A DNA stretch of 48,155 bases, from assembly GCA_002734065.2 (NCBI GenBank), contig NVXU02000036.1, positions 1 through 48,155 of the forward strand. Direction: 5' to 3'. How positions within the stretch are numbered: the stretch's first letter is position 1; each line of letters starts with the position of its first letter. The DNA is from Fluviicola sp. (GTDB lineage Bacteria; Bacteroidota; Bacteroidia; Flavobacteriales_D; Crocinitomicaceae). Positions 16,978 through 25,359 of the stretch are shown here, in pieces. Both the position numbers and the translations under genes were made by a program. The notes beneath the pieces are model-generated. The model searched no databases and was not told the origin of the DNA. It saw nothing but the letters and a program-made list of their open reading frames with translations.

Positions 16978-17508
16978 ATGGAAAGAAGTTTTGGAGATTT
17001 TAATAAAGAATTGGGTTATAAAACACTTGACGAACGTGTGGTAAGAGCGAGTGCTGGATTAATGCTTGGCTTAGCATTAATTGCATTCATTAATGTAAAT
17101 TTTTTACAACGTTACTTTGTGATAACGTACATCTCAGGATTCTTAATGCTCAATTTTTTAATTGGTATATTACTGAATCCTAAATATGCGCCTACTGTCA
17201 TTTTGGCTAACTTGATTGTAGCTAAACAATCTAAGCTTCCCATTGGAGCTATTCAGAAAAAATTTGCATGGACATTAGGTTTGCTATTGGCAAGTGCGAT
17301 CTTTATTCTTTCTCTCTTACTGTTAAATGATGTCCGATTCTTTGAACCCGTTTGCCTGTTATGTCTAATTTGTATCGCATTGCTTTTTATAGAGTCCTCT
17401 TTTGGAATCTGTGTCGGATGTAATTTATATCACTTTTTCGTGAAAATTAAATGGATCAAAGAACCTGCTATAAAACCAAATTGCATGGGAGATTCTTGTG
17501 AAGTTTAA
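16978..17508 (+). CDS. DUF4395 membrane protein
   Basis: The 176-residue product has four predicted transmembrane helices (about 24-41, 46-66, 97-117 and 122-140). It carries the family signature FGICVGCNLY, with Cys145 and Cys148 just after the last helix. Other Cys sit in the PVCLLCLIC stretch and in the C-terminal NCMGDSC. DUF4395 proteins are small inner-membrane proteins, often near thiosulfate or thiol-redox genes, with unproven function. The several Cys pairs fit a thiol or metal role. It converges on lpxH, with stops overlapping by four bases. Confidence 0.82.
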   Translation: MERSFGDFNKELGYKTLDERVVRASAGLMLGLALIAFINVNFLQRYFVITYISGFLMLNFLIGILLNPKYAPTVILANLIVAKQSKLPIGAIQKKFAWTLGLLLASAIFILSLLLLNDVRFFEPVCLLCLICIALLFIESSFGICVGCNLYHFFVKIKWIKEPAIKPNCMGDSCEV

Positions 17509-18257
17509 CTCCAAGTTTTAAGAGTCACTGATTCACTATCAACCTCCAAGTAGGTACAATAGTTTATCCATTCTCCTAAATTAATGTATTGAGAGTTATC
17601 TTTCAATTCAAATTCAATAGGTAGGTGGCGATGTCCAAATACAAAGTAATCAAAATGCTCTCTCTTGAGTTCTTCTTTGCAAAATTGAATGAGCCATTCT
17701 TTATCTTCTCCTAAAAATTTCTCATCATTTGCGCCTGTTTTCGCGCGACTTGTTTTGGAAGACTTATCCGCTAACCAAATTCCAAAATTAGGATGCAAAC
17801 GAGCGAAACACCATTGGCAAAATTTATTAGCAAATACTTTCTTTAAAAATTTATAACCTTTATCTCCTGGTCCTAAGCCATCTCCATGACCTATGAAATA
17901 CTTTTTACCAAAGAAAGTTCTTTCGATGGGTTCTCTATGTAGAGTGACTCCCAACTCTTTAGGTAGATAATCGAAAATCCACATGTCGTGGTTACCTGTA
18001 AAAATGTGAATTTTGATTCCAGCATCCGATAATTCTGCGATTTTACCAAGCAATCGAACAAAACCTCTTGGAACGGCTCGTTTGTACTCAAACCAGAAGT
18101 CAAAAATATCACCGACAAGATAAATTTCTTCAGCTGTTGGAGCGATGTGATTTAACCAATCAACTATTTTTTTCTCACGAATAAGACTTGACTCATAATC
18201 GGGTGCACCCAGGTGAAAGTCCGATGCAAAGTAAATTTTCTTCTGAGAATCACTCAT
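17505..18257 (-). CDS. lpxH: UDP-2,3-diacylglucosamine diphosphatase (LpxH-type)
   Basis: LpxH removes UMP from UDP-2,3-diacylglucosamine to give lipid X in the lipid A pathway, acting at the inner membrane face. All metallophosphatase motifs are present: DFHLG (Asp13, His15), GDIFDFW (Asp50), GNHD (Asn89, His90), GHGDG (123-127) and GHRH (208-211). The 250-residue length matches the family. It is the last gene of an eight-gene reverse operon that also includes lpxK, a second lipid A gene. Only two bases separate it from the upstream TlpA gene. Confidence 0.92.
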   Translation of the reverse strand: MSDSQKKIYFASDFHLGAPDYESSLIREKKIVDWLNHIAPTAEEIYLVGDIFDFWFEYKRAVPRGFVRLLGKIAELSDAGIKIHIFTGNHDMWIFDYLPKELGVTLHREPIERTFFGKKYFIGHGDGLGPGDKGYKFLKKVFANKFCQWCFARLHPNFGIWLADKSSKTSRAKTGANDEKFLGEDKEWLIQFCKEELKREHFDYFVFGHRHLPIEFELKDNSQYINLGEWINYCTYLEVDSESVTLKTWS

Positions 18258-18259
18258 TG

Positions 18260-19363
18260 CTAGTGCTCAAAAATTCGTTCCAATTCAACAGCTAATTCGT
18301 GCGCACGAATTTTAGATCGAATAATTTTCCCTTCCGCATCAATAAGAAATGTCGCAGGAATACTGTTTACGCCGTACAATTTAGCCACTTTGCTACTCCA
18401 ACCTTGTAAGTCACTCACGTGATTTGGCCAAACAAGTCCATCTTTTTCAATTGCAGCAAGCCATTTTTCTTTTGATTTATCCAATGAAACACTTATTATA
18501 GTAAATCCATCATCCTTGTATTTGTTGTACAATGCAACAACAGCAGGATTCTCTCTACGACAAGGTCCACACCAGGATGCCCAGAAATCAATGAGCACAA
18601 CTTCTCCGCGCAAGTCAGATAATTTCATCTTGCTTCCATCTGCTTTTAATTCTTCAAAATCAGGAGCTAACTTACCTGGAGCAAAAGCATTGTTTGCTTC
18701 TAATTGCGACTTAAGAACAAGATATTTTTTTTGTAAATTTTGAATACTTGGCGATTGCCCGAAACAAGCTACTAATTGGCGAACTGTTGATTCATAAAAC
18801 ACAAAATCTTTCTTTGGATCAAGAGCCTCTATTGCAGCATATAAAGCAGGGGAATTTGCGTTTCTCGTGATGAAAGTTCTCTGTCCTGCTTCAAAAGCCT
18901 TGGCCTCATTCTCCATTCTTTTATTAATCTCATCTGTTTTTTCAGGATGCTCTTTTTTTTCTTGATTGGCTTGTCTTATTCTTGCTCCCCAAGCTTCCAT
19001 TGTTTGGATGTGCTTATGCATCTTGGATGATTCCTCAGAATTCACAATATTTGCAAAAGAACCTAAATTTGAACCATCACCATAAATTTTAATAGCAGCA
19101 TCTTTCTTTAGAATAAGGTGTATTCTATCATTCCCCAACTGAAAACTGTAATAATCGGGGGCAGGTACAGTACCTTTCAGTTCAAAAGTGCCATCCTTGT
19201 TTATTGGGGCAGAAATATGCTTCAATGATTGCTTCGTCGTGTTCTGAATGATATAGACTGAGTCAGCCTTTGAGTTAAAAATATTCCCTGTAATTGTTAC
19301 ATTTATCTGTCCCCAAGAATAAGAGGTCAATAAAACACTAATTAATATAAATCCTAATTTCAT
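18260..19363 (-). CDS. TlpA-family thiol-disulfide oxidoreductase, copy 1
   Basis: The 367-residue protein has a signal peptide (about 1-18) and a DUF4369-like N-terminal beta domain (about 20-110, starting NVTITGNIF). A helical linker rich in Lys and Glu follows, then a thioredoxin domain with the redox motif CGPC at 265-268 inside FWASWCGPCRREN. It should act in the periplasm, in disulfide reduction or cytochrome maturation-like chemistry, as usual for the family. It lies directly beside a paralogue, and the two share the extended motif NPxxVxxYNxYKD and a DGLxWPNHVSDL segment. No lipobox is visible in this copy. Confidence 0.9.
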   Translation of the reverse strand: MKLGFILISVLLTSYSWGQINVTITGNIFNSKADSVYIIQNTTKQSLKHISAPINKDGTFELKGTVPAPDYYSFQLGNDRIHLILKKDAAIKIYGDGSNLGSFANIVNSEESSKMHKHIQTMEAWGARIRQANQEKKEHPEKTDEINKRMENEAKAFEAGQRTFITRNANSPALYAAIEALDPKKDFVFYESTVRQLVACFGQSPSIQNLQKKYLVLKSQLEANNAFAPGKLAPDFEELKADGSKMKLSDLRGEVVLIDFWASWCGPCRRENPAVVALYNKYKDDGFTIISVSLDKSKEKWLAAIEKDGLVWPNHVSDLQGWSSKVAKLYGVNSIPATFLIDAEGKIIRSKIRAHELAVELERIFEH

Positions 19364-19369
19364 AATTTT

Positions 19370-20539
19370 CTATTTTTTAAAGATCTCCTTCAATTTTTGT
19401 TCCAAAGTTTCTCCACGCAATCCTGTTCCTATAATTTTTCCTTCTTTGTCAATTAAAACAGTGTGAGGAATAGAGTTAAAACCATACAATTGAACCATAG
19501 GCGTTTTCCATTGCAATAAATCACTCACATGGTTTGGCCAAATTAAACCGTCTTTTTCTATAGCTTCCTTCCATGCTTCTGCGTTTTTATCTAAAGAGAC
19601 GGAAAAAATAGTGAAATCGTTGTCTTTGTACTCATTGTAAATTCTAACTAAATTAGGATTCTCTCTACGGCAAGGTCCACACCAAGATGCCCAGAAATCA
19701 ATGAGAACATATTTGCCTCGCAATGACGAAAGTCTCAATTCTTTACCTTCTGGAGTTTTTAATGCAATTTCTGGTGCTACTCTCTCGCCAGAAGTATCTA
19801 AAAGGTATTGGTCATAGCCCAGTTCTATCTGATAAACTTGATTAGAAATATTTGCCGTTAATGGCGAGTTAGGAAATTTTTTGGTGAATGCTTCTGCCAC
19901 AGATTTCATTACATCTAAATTTTCAACAGGCCAATTTTCAAAACCCATAGAAGGGGTTGCAGATGAAGAAAGAACGAGATTGAAGGGGTTTCCTGGATCA
20001 GCTTTCATTTGTGCGATAGCAAATTCATCTACTTTCTCTTTTAATGCCATGTATTCTGCCATTAATTCAGATTCACTCATCGTGCTGCTTTTCTTCATTA
20101 ATTCTGTTTGCGCGCTGTGAAAAATCGAAAATTTAGACATGTACTCTGTCATTACCTTTCCCCAACTTGTACCAGAAACTTGAGGATTCGTTTCAAACGT
20201 TGCCATTTCAGCGTTAATTACTACTTGATCATCTGGAACTAAAGTCAAAGGCACAATTTTATCTTTCACATCACCAATACGTAATTGATACATTCCAAAA
20301 CCAGGAATTTCTCCAATAATTTCAAAACGACCATTTTCATCCGCTTTTCCGTTGGCTACATCTATTTTTCCTTCTTGACTTAGTGCTTCTAAGTAGAATG
20401 TCTGATTTTCTGCCCCAGTTACTGTTCCTGAAATAGCAAAATTATTACCATTCTCGAATTCAATTGTTTCTATTTCATCACTGCCGCAAGAGAACAATAG
20501 AAGAGTTAAAAAAGGGATACTGATTAATCTAAATATCAT
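19370..20539 (-). CDS. TlpA-family thiol-disulfide oxidoreductase, copy 2, lipoprotein
   Basis: The 389-residue protein resembles the adjacent copy 1 in domain order: a DUF4369-like N-terminus (ISGTVTGAENQTFYLEAL), a helical linker and a thioredoxin domain with CGPC at 287-290. Unlike copy 1 it has a lipobox-like end, LLFSCGSDE, so it is probably lipid-anchored with Cys18 as acceptor. The two copies presumably arose by tandem duplication and then diverged most in the linker. The six-base gap to copy 1 and 18-base gap to gatB place it in the same operon. Confidence 0.9.
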   Translation of the reverse strand: MIFRLISIPFLTLLLFSCGSDEIETIEFENGNNFAISGTVTGAENQTFYLEALSQEGKIDVANGKADENGRFEIIGEIPGFGMYQLRIGDVKDKIVPLTLVPDDQVVINAEMATFETNPQVSGTSWGKVMTEYMSKFSIFHSAQTELMKKSSTMSESELMAEYMALKEKVDEFAIAQMKADPGNPFNLVLSSSATPSMGFENWPVENLDVMKSVAEAFTKKFPNSPLTANISNQVYQIELGYDQYLLDTSGERVAPEIALKTPEGKELRLSSLRGKYVLIDFWASWCGPCRRENPNLVRIYNEYKDNDFTIFSVSLDKNAEAWKEAIEKDGLIWPNHVSDLLQWKTPMVQLYGFNSIPHTVLIDKEGKIIGTGLRGETLEQKLKEIFKK

Positions 20540-20556
20540 AATTTTAAAATTAAGCG

Positions 20557-22017
20557 TTATAATTTATCTAAAGCAGAACGCATCAACTGGTTCGCTGCTT
20601 TAGGATCAGCTTTCCCTTTTGATACACGCATCAACTGCCCCATAAAGAAACCTGTCAATTGCTTTTCTCCGTTTTTATACCGCTCCACTTCACTAGGATT
20701 CTTTGCAATTACTTCGTCGATATAAGTCATTATAGAGTCTTCATTAGAATCTTGAATTAAATTCATTGATTCTGCAATACTTATTGGTGATTTCGATGCG
20801 TCTTCAATTAAAGCAGGGAATACCTTCTGAGACGCAACCGTTGAAGATATCTTACCTTCATCAATTATTGCAATCAATTCTCCAATCGTTTTTGCTGAAA
20901 TGGGAAAATCAGTAATCTCTTTGCCTTTATGGTTTAGGTAGGATTTAATATCTCCCATCAACCAATTGGCAGCTGCTTTGTGATTGCTCGTGCAAGAAAC
21001 TATATCCTCATAAAACAGTGCAATTTCTTTTGAGTCCGTGATGTTGTAGGCATCGTACTCAGAAAGTCCTAATTCTTTCGTGTATTTAATGAACAAGTCG
21101 CGAGGCAATGCTGGCATTTCTGCTTTTATGGCATCAATTTGCTTTTGATCTACTGTCAATGGTAATAAATCTGGCTCTGGAAAGAAACGGTAATCATTGG
21201 CTGCTTCTTTGGAACGCATAGAAATGGTTGTCCCTTTTAAAGCATCAAAAGAACGTGTTTCTTGAGCAATAATTTCACCTTTTTCAATCAATTCGATGTG
21301 GCGCTCAATTTCATACTCAATGGCTTTCTGAACATTGCGTATAGAGTTCATGTTTTTCACTTCAACTCTACGTCCGTATTCTTTTGCTCCTTTCAACATC
21401 ACTGAAATATTGGCATCGCAACGCAAAGAACTTTCTTCCATGTTTCCATCGCAAATTTCGAGGTAACGAACCAATTTTCTAACCTCTGTGACGTAATTAT
21501 AAGCTTCTTGTGAACTTCTTAAATCCGGTTCAGAAACAATCTCAATTAGAGGTATTCCTGCTCGGTTTAAATCGACCAAGGTGTCGTGAACGTCAACATC
21601 GTGAATGCTTTTCCCAGCATCTTCTTCCATGTGAATACGAGTGATTTTAATGGCTTTCTCGTTTCCGTTGTCATCCTTGATAAAAATACGACCATTTTCG
21701 CAAATAGGTGTTCGGTCTTGTGTAATTTGATAACCTTTCGGAAGATCAGGGTAGAAGTAATTCTTTCTGTCAAAGCTTTGAAATTCTGTAATGTCAGATT
21801 CACAAGCAATTCCCATTCTGATAGCAAACTCAATAGTTCGCTTGTTCATCTTAGGCAAAGTCCCCGGATGCCCCAATGTAATAACACTAACATTGGTGTT
21901 TGGAGCATCACCAAATTCATTGACATCAGAAGAATAGGCTTTACTTTTGGTCAGCATTTGCGCATGGACTTCTAATCCTATTACGGCTTGGTATTTTGAT
22001 CGAATTTCTTCAGTCAT
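20557..22017 (-). CDS. gatB: Asp-tRNA(Asn)/Glu-tRNA(Gln) amidotransferase subunit B
   Basis: GatB is the subunit of the GatCAB amidotransferase that binds tRNA and activates the misacylated Glu or Asp. Typical sequence includes VIGLEVHAQM at the start, LGHPGTLPKMN, GNMEESSLRCDANIS and the RSKEAANDYRFFPEPDL segment. The C-terminal helical tail (YqeY-like) ends with KGKADPKAANQLMRSAL. The length of 486 residues is normal. gatA and gatC are not in the window, so the subunits are encoded apart here. It sits in an operon with lipid A and purine genes. Confidence 0.97.
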   Translation of the reverse strand: MTEEIRSKYQAVIGLEVHAQMLTKSKAYSSDVNEFGDAPNTNVSVITLGHPGTLPKMNKRTIEFAIRMGIACESDITEFQSFDRKNYFYPDLPKGYQITQDRTPICENGRIFIKDDNGNEKAIKITRIHMEEDAGKSIHDVDVHDTLVDLNRAGIPLIEIVSEPDLRSSQEAYNYVTEVRKLVRYLEICDGNMEESSLRCDANISVMLKGAKEYGRRVEVKNMNSIRNVQKAIEYEIERHIELIEKGEIIAQETRSFDALKGTTISMRSKEAANDYRFFPEPDLLPLTVDQKQIDAIKAEMPALPRDLFIKYTKELGLSEYDAYNITDSKEIALFYEDIVSCTSNHKAAANWLMGDIKSYLNHKGKEITDFPISAKTIGELIAIIDEGKISSTVASQKVFPALIEDASKSPISIAESMNLIQDSNEDSIMTYIDEVIAKNPSEVERYKNGEKQLTGFFMGQLMRVSKGKADPKAANQLMRSALDKL

Positions 22018-22027
22018 TTCTAACTAT

Positions 22028-22843
22028 TTACACTCTTGAGATTAGTTCTCTCATAATAATGGTCATTTTTGGCTCCTGTCTGTTGGCAACAGCAATAACG
22101 TCTTCGTGCGTTGTTTCTTGAATCACTCCAGGAACACCTAAATCTGTAACAATGGAAACCGCAAAACAAGGGATACCCATGTGACGCGCTACGATAACCT
22201 CTGGTACGGTTGACATTCCAACAGCATCTGAACCGATTGCTCGGATGTACTTATATTCTGCTGGAGTTTCCAATGTTGGGCCTGTCAATCCTGCGTATGT
22301 CCCCGTTGAAACTTTAATGTTATTCTCTGAAGCAATTTCTTTTGCCAAAGCAATCATGCCAGCATCGTAAGTGTTCATCATGTCAGGGAAGCGAGGTCCT
22401 AATTCGTCAATGTTTTTGCCATTGAGAGGATGCGCTGGAAATAAATCAATGTGATCGTCAATGATCATGATTTCTCCAATTTCGAAGTCAGGATTTACGC
22501 CGCCAGAAGCATTGCTGACGAATAAACGTTCAATCCCTAAGAATTTCATCACTCTAACAGGGAAAGTTACTTCTTTCATTGTATAACCTTCGTAAAAATG
22601 AAAGCGCCCTTGCATGGCAACAACGTGTTTGCCTCCTAATTCTCCGAAAATCAGTTTGCCAGAATGTCCCATTACGGTAGAAAGAGGAAAGTGAGGGATG
22701 TCTTTGTAATCAATTTCATCAATGATATTGATTTCTTCAACCAGTCCTCCAAGGCCCGTTCCGAGAATGATTCCTATTGATGGTTTTACATTTGTGCGTG
22801 ATTGGATGTAATCACTTGATTCTTTAAATTTCGAGATACTCAT
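22028..22843 (-). CDS. Purine nucleoside phosphorylase
   Basis: This enzyme cleaves inosine or guanosine with phosphate to the free base and ribose 1-phosphate, for purine salvage. Family landmarks are GIILGTGLGGL near residue 23, MGHSGKL, MQGRFHFYEGY, SNASGGVN and the VGMSTVPE segment. The length of 271 residues fits the trimeric class. It overlaps lpxK by 20 bases and lies 10 bases before gatB, so it belongs to the shared operon. A role for 5'-methylthioadenosine cannot be excluded, but the overall match favours purine nucleoside phosphorylase type I. Confidence 0.94.
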   Translation of the reverse strand: MSISKFKESSDYIQSRTNVKPSIGIILGTGLGGLVEEINIIDEIDYKDIPHFPLSTVMGHSGKLIFGELGGKHVVAMQGRFHFYEGYTMKEVTFPVRVMKFLGIERLFVSNASGGVNPDFEIGEIMIIDDHIDLFPAHPLNGKNIDELGPRFPDMMNTYDAGMIALAKEIASENNIKVSTGTYAGLTGPTLETPAEYKYIRAIGSDAVGMSTVPEVIVARHMGIPCFAVSIVTDLGVPGVIQETTHEDVIAVANRQEPKMTIIMRELISRV

Positions 22844-23861
22844 TGATGCAAAGATTGAATTTATGTTTGTCTTTAATTTTTGTTTCTATCGGTTGATAAA
22901 ACCAATGCTTTTCAGAAGATTTGATTTCTACGAGATTTTCCAACCTCATGTAATCTTTTTCCGTCGTAACGATGATTTTATTAACGTTAGCAAATGTATC
23001 AAATTTTTCATTAATTTCCACTATGTTTTTTTCAGTGAAAATATGGTGATCTTTGAATCTTATATGTTCTACATTGTATTTAGAATCTAAATAAGAGAAT
23101 AGGGGAGATGGATTTGCAATTCCAGTGACTAGAAGGATGTTTTCAATGGGGAAATCAACTGCATTGCTAAAAGGTTTCAGTTCTGAATAGCTGATTTCTG
23201 AAAAGAAAATTACGTCAGAATGAAATCCTAATTGTATTTTAATCTCCGCCATTTTTTCTTCCGAAATTGTGGTGGGACATTTGCTGACAATTATGGCTTG
23301 CGCTCTTTTTTTTCCGCACGTCCATTCTCGCAAATTTCCGGCAGGCAGCATGAAATCATTGCAAAATAAGTCAGAATAATCTGTAATCAAAATATTAAAG
23401 CCAGCTTTTACAGCTCTGTGTTGGAAAGCATCGTCTAAAATAATGACTTCATTTTCCGGGAATTTTTTCAGAATAAAATCAACCCCAATTTTTCGTTTTT
23501 CAGCAACCACCACATTGATTTTATCGCCAAATCTTTTTTTGTAAAACAAAGGTTCGTCTCCTACTTCTGCTGCTTGCGATGTTGTGAAAACCTCTTTTAA
23601 TCCTTTGCTTGACCTACCATAACCTCTACTAAGCGTCGATATATTTAGTTGTAAATCAATTAGTTGTGACATTAAATAATTTACTTGCGGTGTTTTGCCA
23701 GTTCCCCCGACAGAGAGGTTTCCGACGCCTATTGATTTTTTAGGAATCGCATAAGAACTAAAAACACCAAAATCGTAGAGTTTGTTACGGACAAAAGTAA
23801 CAACACCATAAATCCAACTAAGTGGGAGTAATAATAAGCGGAAATTAAAACCTTTGTCCAT
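22824..23861 (-). CDS. lpxK: Tetraacyldisaccharide 4'-kinase
   Basis: LpxK phosphorylates the 4' position of the lipid A disaccharide at the inner membrane. The Walker A-like GGTGKTP is at 52-58, after SVGNLSV. The DDAFQHR segment and the downstream KRKIGVDFIL are typical. A short N-terminal hydrophobic stretch (LLLLPLSWIYGVVTF) fits membrane association. The length of 345 residues is normal. Its stop lies inside the start region of the purine nucleoside phosphorylase gene. With lpxH in the same operon, two lipid A steps may be co-regulated. Confidence 0.94.
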   Translation of the reverse strand: MDKGFNFRLLLLPLSWIYGVVTFVRNKLYDFGVFSSYAIPKKSIGVGNLSVGGTGKTPQVNYLMSQLIDLQLNISTLSRGYGRSSKGLKEVFTTSQAAEVGDEPLFYKKRFGDKINVVVAEKRKIGVDFILKKFPENEVIILDDAFQHRAVKAGFNILITDYSDLFCNDFMLPAGNLREWTCGKKRAQAIIVSKCPTTISEEKMAEIKIQLGFHSDVIFFSEISYSELKPFSNAVDFPIENILLVTGIANPSPLFSYLDSKYNVEHIRFKDHHIFTEKNIVEINEKFDTFANVNKIIVTTEKDYMRLENLVEIKSSEKHWFYQPIETKIKDKHKFNLCINEYLEI

Positions 23862-23872
23862 GCTCGGACAAT

Positions 23873-24532
23873 TTAGTCATTGTGGTAATCAGACATTGCT
23901 TGTTCCTCTGCATAATAGAAGATTCTAACCTGTGCAGTGTCGTCTAAGAAATCGATTTTACCAACTTCAAAACGTTTAAGAGCAAGGCCTGTTCTTTTTT
24001 CAATGTCAGCTTTCATTTCTTCATATTTATCTGGAACGATTAAGTCTATGCGCTCGTAAACGATTGTTTTTCTAGTCAAATGCTTCACCAGCCACATGTA
24101 TTCTAAGCCGTAAGTAACAGCAACAACTGTAAAGTTAATCACAGCCATTTCTGCAACGCTGATTTTGTTAGAAGCCAAAGAATTGACGACACTCACACCA
24201 ATAATGATAAATAAGTAGGTCATTTCTTTAATCTCAATGGCATCCGTTCTGTAGCGAATGATTCCGAAAATGGCAAAAAGACCAAGTCCCATTCCTGTAT
24301 CTATGTCCAATTTTTTTAAACCAAAACAGAGGAAAAAAGTGGTAAGACCTATCATATAATAAGTAAACAAGTAATCTTTACGTTTGGTAATTGGGTAGTA
24401 CAAATAGCGAATAATAATCGTCATGAAGATGAGATTAATACCCAATCTTAAAAGTAGGGTGTAAAAATCTTGGTCGAACCAAGTCAAACCGAAAAAATCG
24501 GCTACAGAATCTAAGATAATTGTTGGGAGCAT
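23873..24532 (-). CDS. DUF4956 membrane protein
   Basis: The 219-residue protein has several predicted membrane helices between residues 20 and 140, with a soluble C-terminal region of about 70 residues. The conserved loop GLGLFAIFGIIRYRTDAIEIKEMTY, split here around RYRTD, is the hallmark of DUF4956. These proteins are repeatedly found beside VTC-domain (polyphosphate polymerase-like) genes, as here, where the VTC stop overlaps this gene by 22 bases. A role as a membrane partner of the VTC protein is a reasonable inference but is not established. Confidence 0.85.
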   Translation of the reverse strand: MLPTIILDSVADFFGLTWFDQDFYTLLLRLGINLIFMTIIIRYLYYPITKRKDYLFTYYMIGLTTFFLCFGLKKLDIDTGMGLGLFAIFGIIRYRTDAIEIKEMTYLFIIIGVSVVNSLASNKISVAEMAVINFTVVAVTYGLEYMWLVKHLTRKTIVYERIDLIVPDKYEEMKADIEKRTGLALKRFEVGKIDFLDDTAQVRIFYYAEEQAMSDYHND

Positions 24533-25287
24533 TGTTCTTGTAGTTTTTTAATTTTTAATAATTTCTTTTTAAATCTATTGTATTTTGTATTCTCCAAGCC
24601 GTACAGAATAATATAGCCAATGGTGTATTTACTAATTTTTAATGGTCGAATAAGGTTGTTCTTCATTAGTTGGTAGAAGGGAGAATTTCTCATTGCTTTT
24701 CCTTGCTTCAATTCTGCAATGACAATGTTCTCTATAACCTCTACCTTATCTTTTAAGGTGTATGTTAAGTTCAAATCCAAAGTCAACCGCTCATTCATTG
24801 CTTTACTGACCAAAGTAATTCTGCTAAAACTATTCATCAAAGAAGGTGACATCGCATCACTTGTGATTCCCGCATTCTTGACAAATATAAAGTCTTCTAT
24901 ACTCATTTCAGAAGGGATATCTTCGACACGCGTTCTGCTTTTTTCAGTTCTACCTTTGTTCTTGTGCTTCACCTCTAAGAAAGCAAGGTTAGAATTGACA
25001 TATTTACGATATCTCACCTTAAAACGATTCACTTTTTTCTTGTGATGGTCGTGGTAAGAGGAGAATTCTGCATCATCAAAATACAAACTTTCATATTCTG
25101 ATAAAAGAACACCGTTGACATCAAGAACGAAATAGTGTTCTACCAATTGAGGCAACAAAAATTCAAGATCTTTTAATGTGAAAACAAATTTCGTATCCAC
25201 ACGATTCATCAGTTGAACTGAATCCATATCAACCAAACCTATGGTATCGAATGTTTTTGCGATATTTTGAACTTGTTGTAAAGGCAT
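24511..25287 (-). CDS. VTC-domain protein, polyphosphate polymerase-like
   Basis: The ~258-residue protein belongs to the VTC superfamily of triphosphate tunnel enzymes, to which the yeast polyphosphate polymerase Vtc4 belongs. Visible landmarks are the RVDTKFVF strand near the N-terminus, a YESLYFDD segment, KVRYRKYV, LEVKHKNKGRTEKSR and ELKQGK near the end. These alternating basic and acidic strands are expected to line the tunnel. I choose the ATG at 25287: a GTG at 25305 gives six extra residues, but a TATTTTTG promoter box overlaps it. The ATG start is therefore better. It is the first gene of the operon and overlaps DUF4956 by 22 bases. Product formation is inferred, not shown. Confidence 0.85.
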   Translation of the reverse strand: MPLQQVQNIAKTFDTIGLVDMDSVQLMNRVDTKFVFTLKDLEFLLPQLVEHYFVLDVNGVLLSEYESLYFDDAEFSSYHDHHKKKVNRFKVRYRKYVNSNLAFLEVKHKNKGRTEKSRTRVEDIPSEMSIEDFIFVKNAGITSDAMSPSLMNSFSRITLVSKAMNERLTLDLNLTYTLKDKVEVIENIVIAELKQGKAMRNSPFYQLMKNNLIRPLKISKYTIGYIILYGLENTKYNRFKKKLLKIKKLQEQCSQQLS

Positions 25288-25293
25288 TTTAAG

Positions 25294-25301
25294 CAAAAAT
25301 A
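25294..25301 (-). promoter_or_regulatory. Candidate promoter box of the VTC-lpxH operon
   Basis: TATTTTTG on the reverse strand matches TAnnTTTG and lies 6 bases before the chosen ATG, inside the longer GTG-start reading frame. If used, it rules out the GTG start. The spacing to a -33 element is not clear. Confidence 0.4.
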
Positions 25302-25313
25302 GCACAATGAGTG

Positions 25314-25340
25314 ATAAACACCCTCCTTTAGGGTGTTTAT
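25314..25340 (-). terminator. Hairpin between the GH3 gene and the VTC operon
   Basis: Arms at 25314-25324 (ATAAACACCCT) and 25330-25340 are perfect complements with a five-base loop. It lies 20 bases past the GH3 stop on the reverse strand and just upstream of the operon promoter. The following T content is modest, but the position and the GC-containing stem make a terminator likely. Confidence 0.75.
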
Positions 25341-25359
25341 TATTGATAAATAACTGAAT

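Noticed and set aside
25288-25305. GTG start for the VTC gene at 25305
   Set aside because: It overlaps a promoter box (TATTTTTG); the ATG at 25287 gives a normal length.
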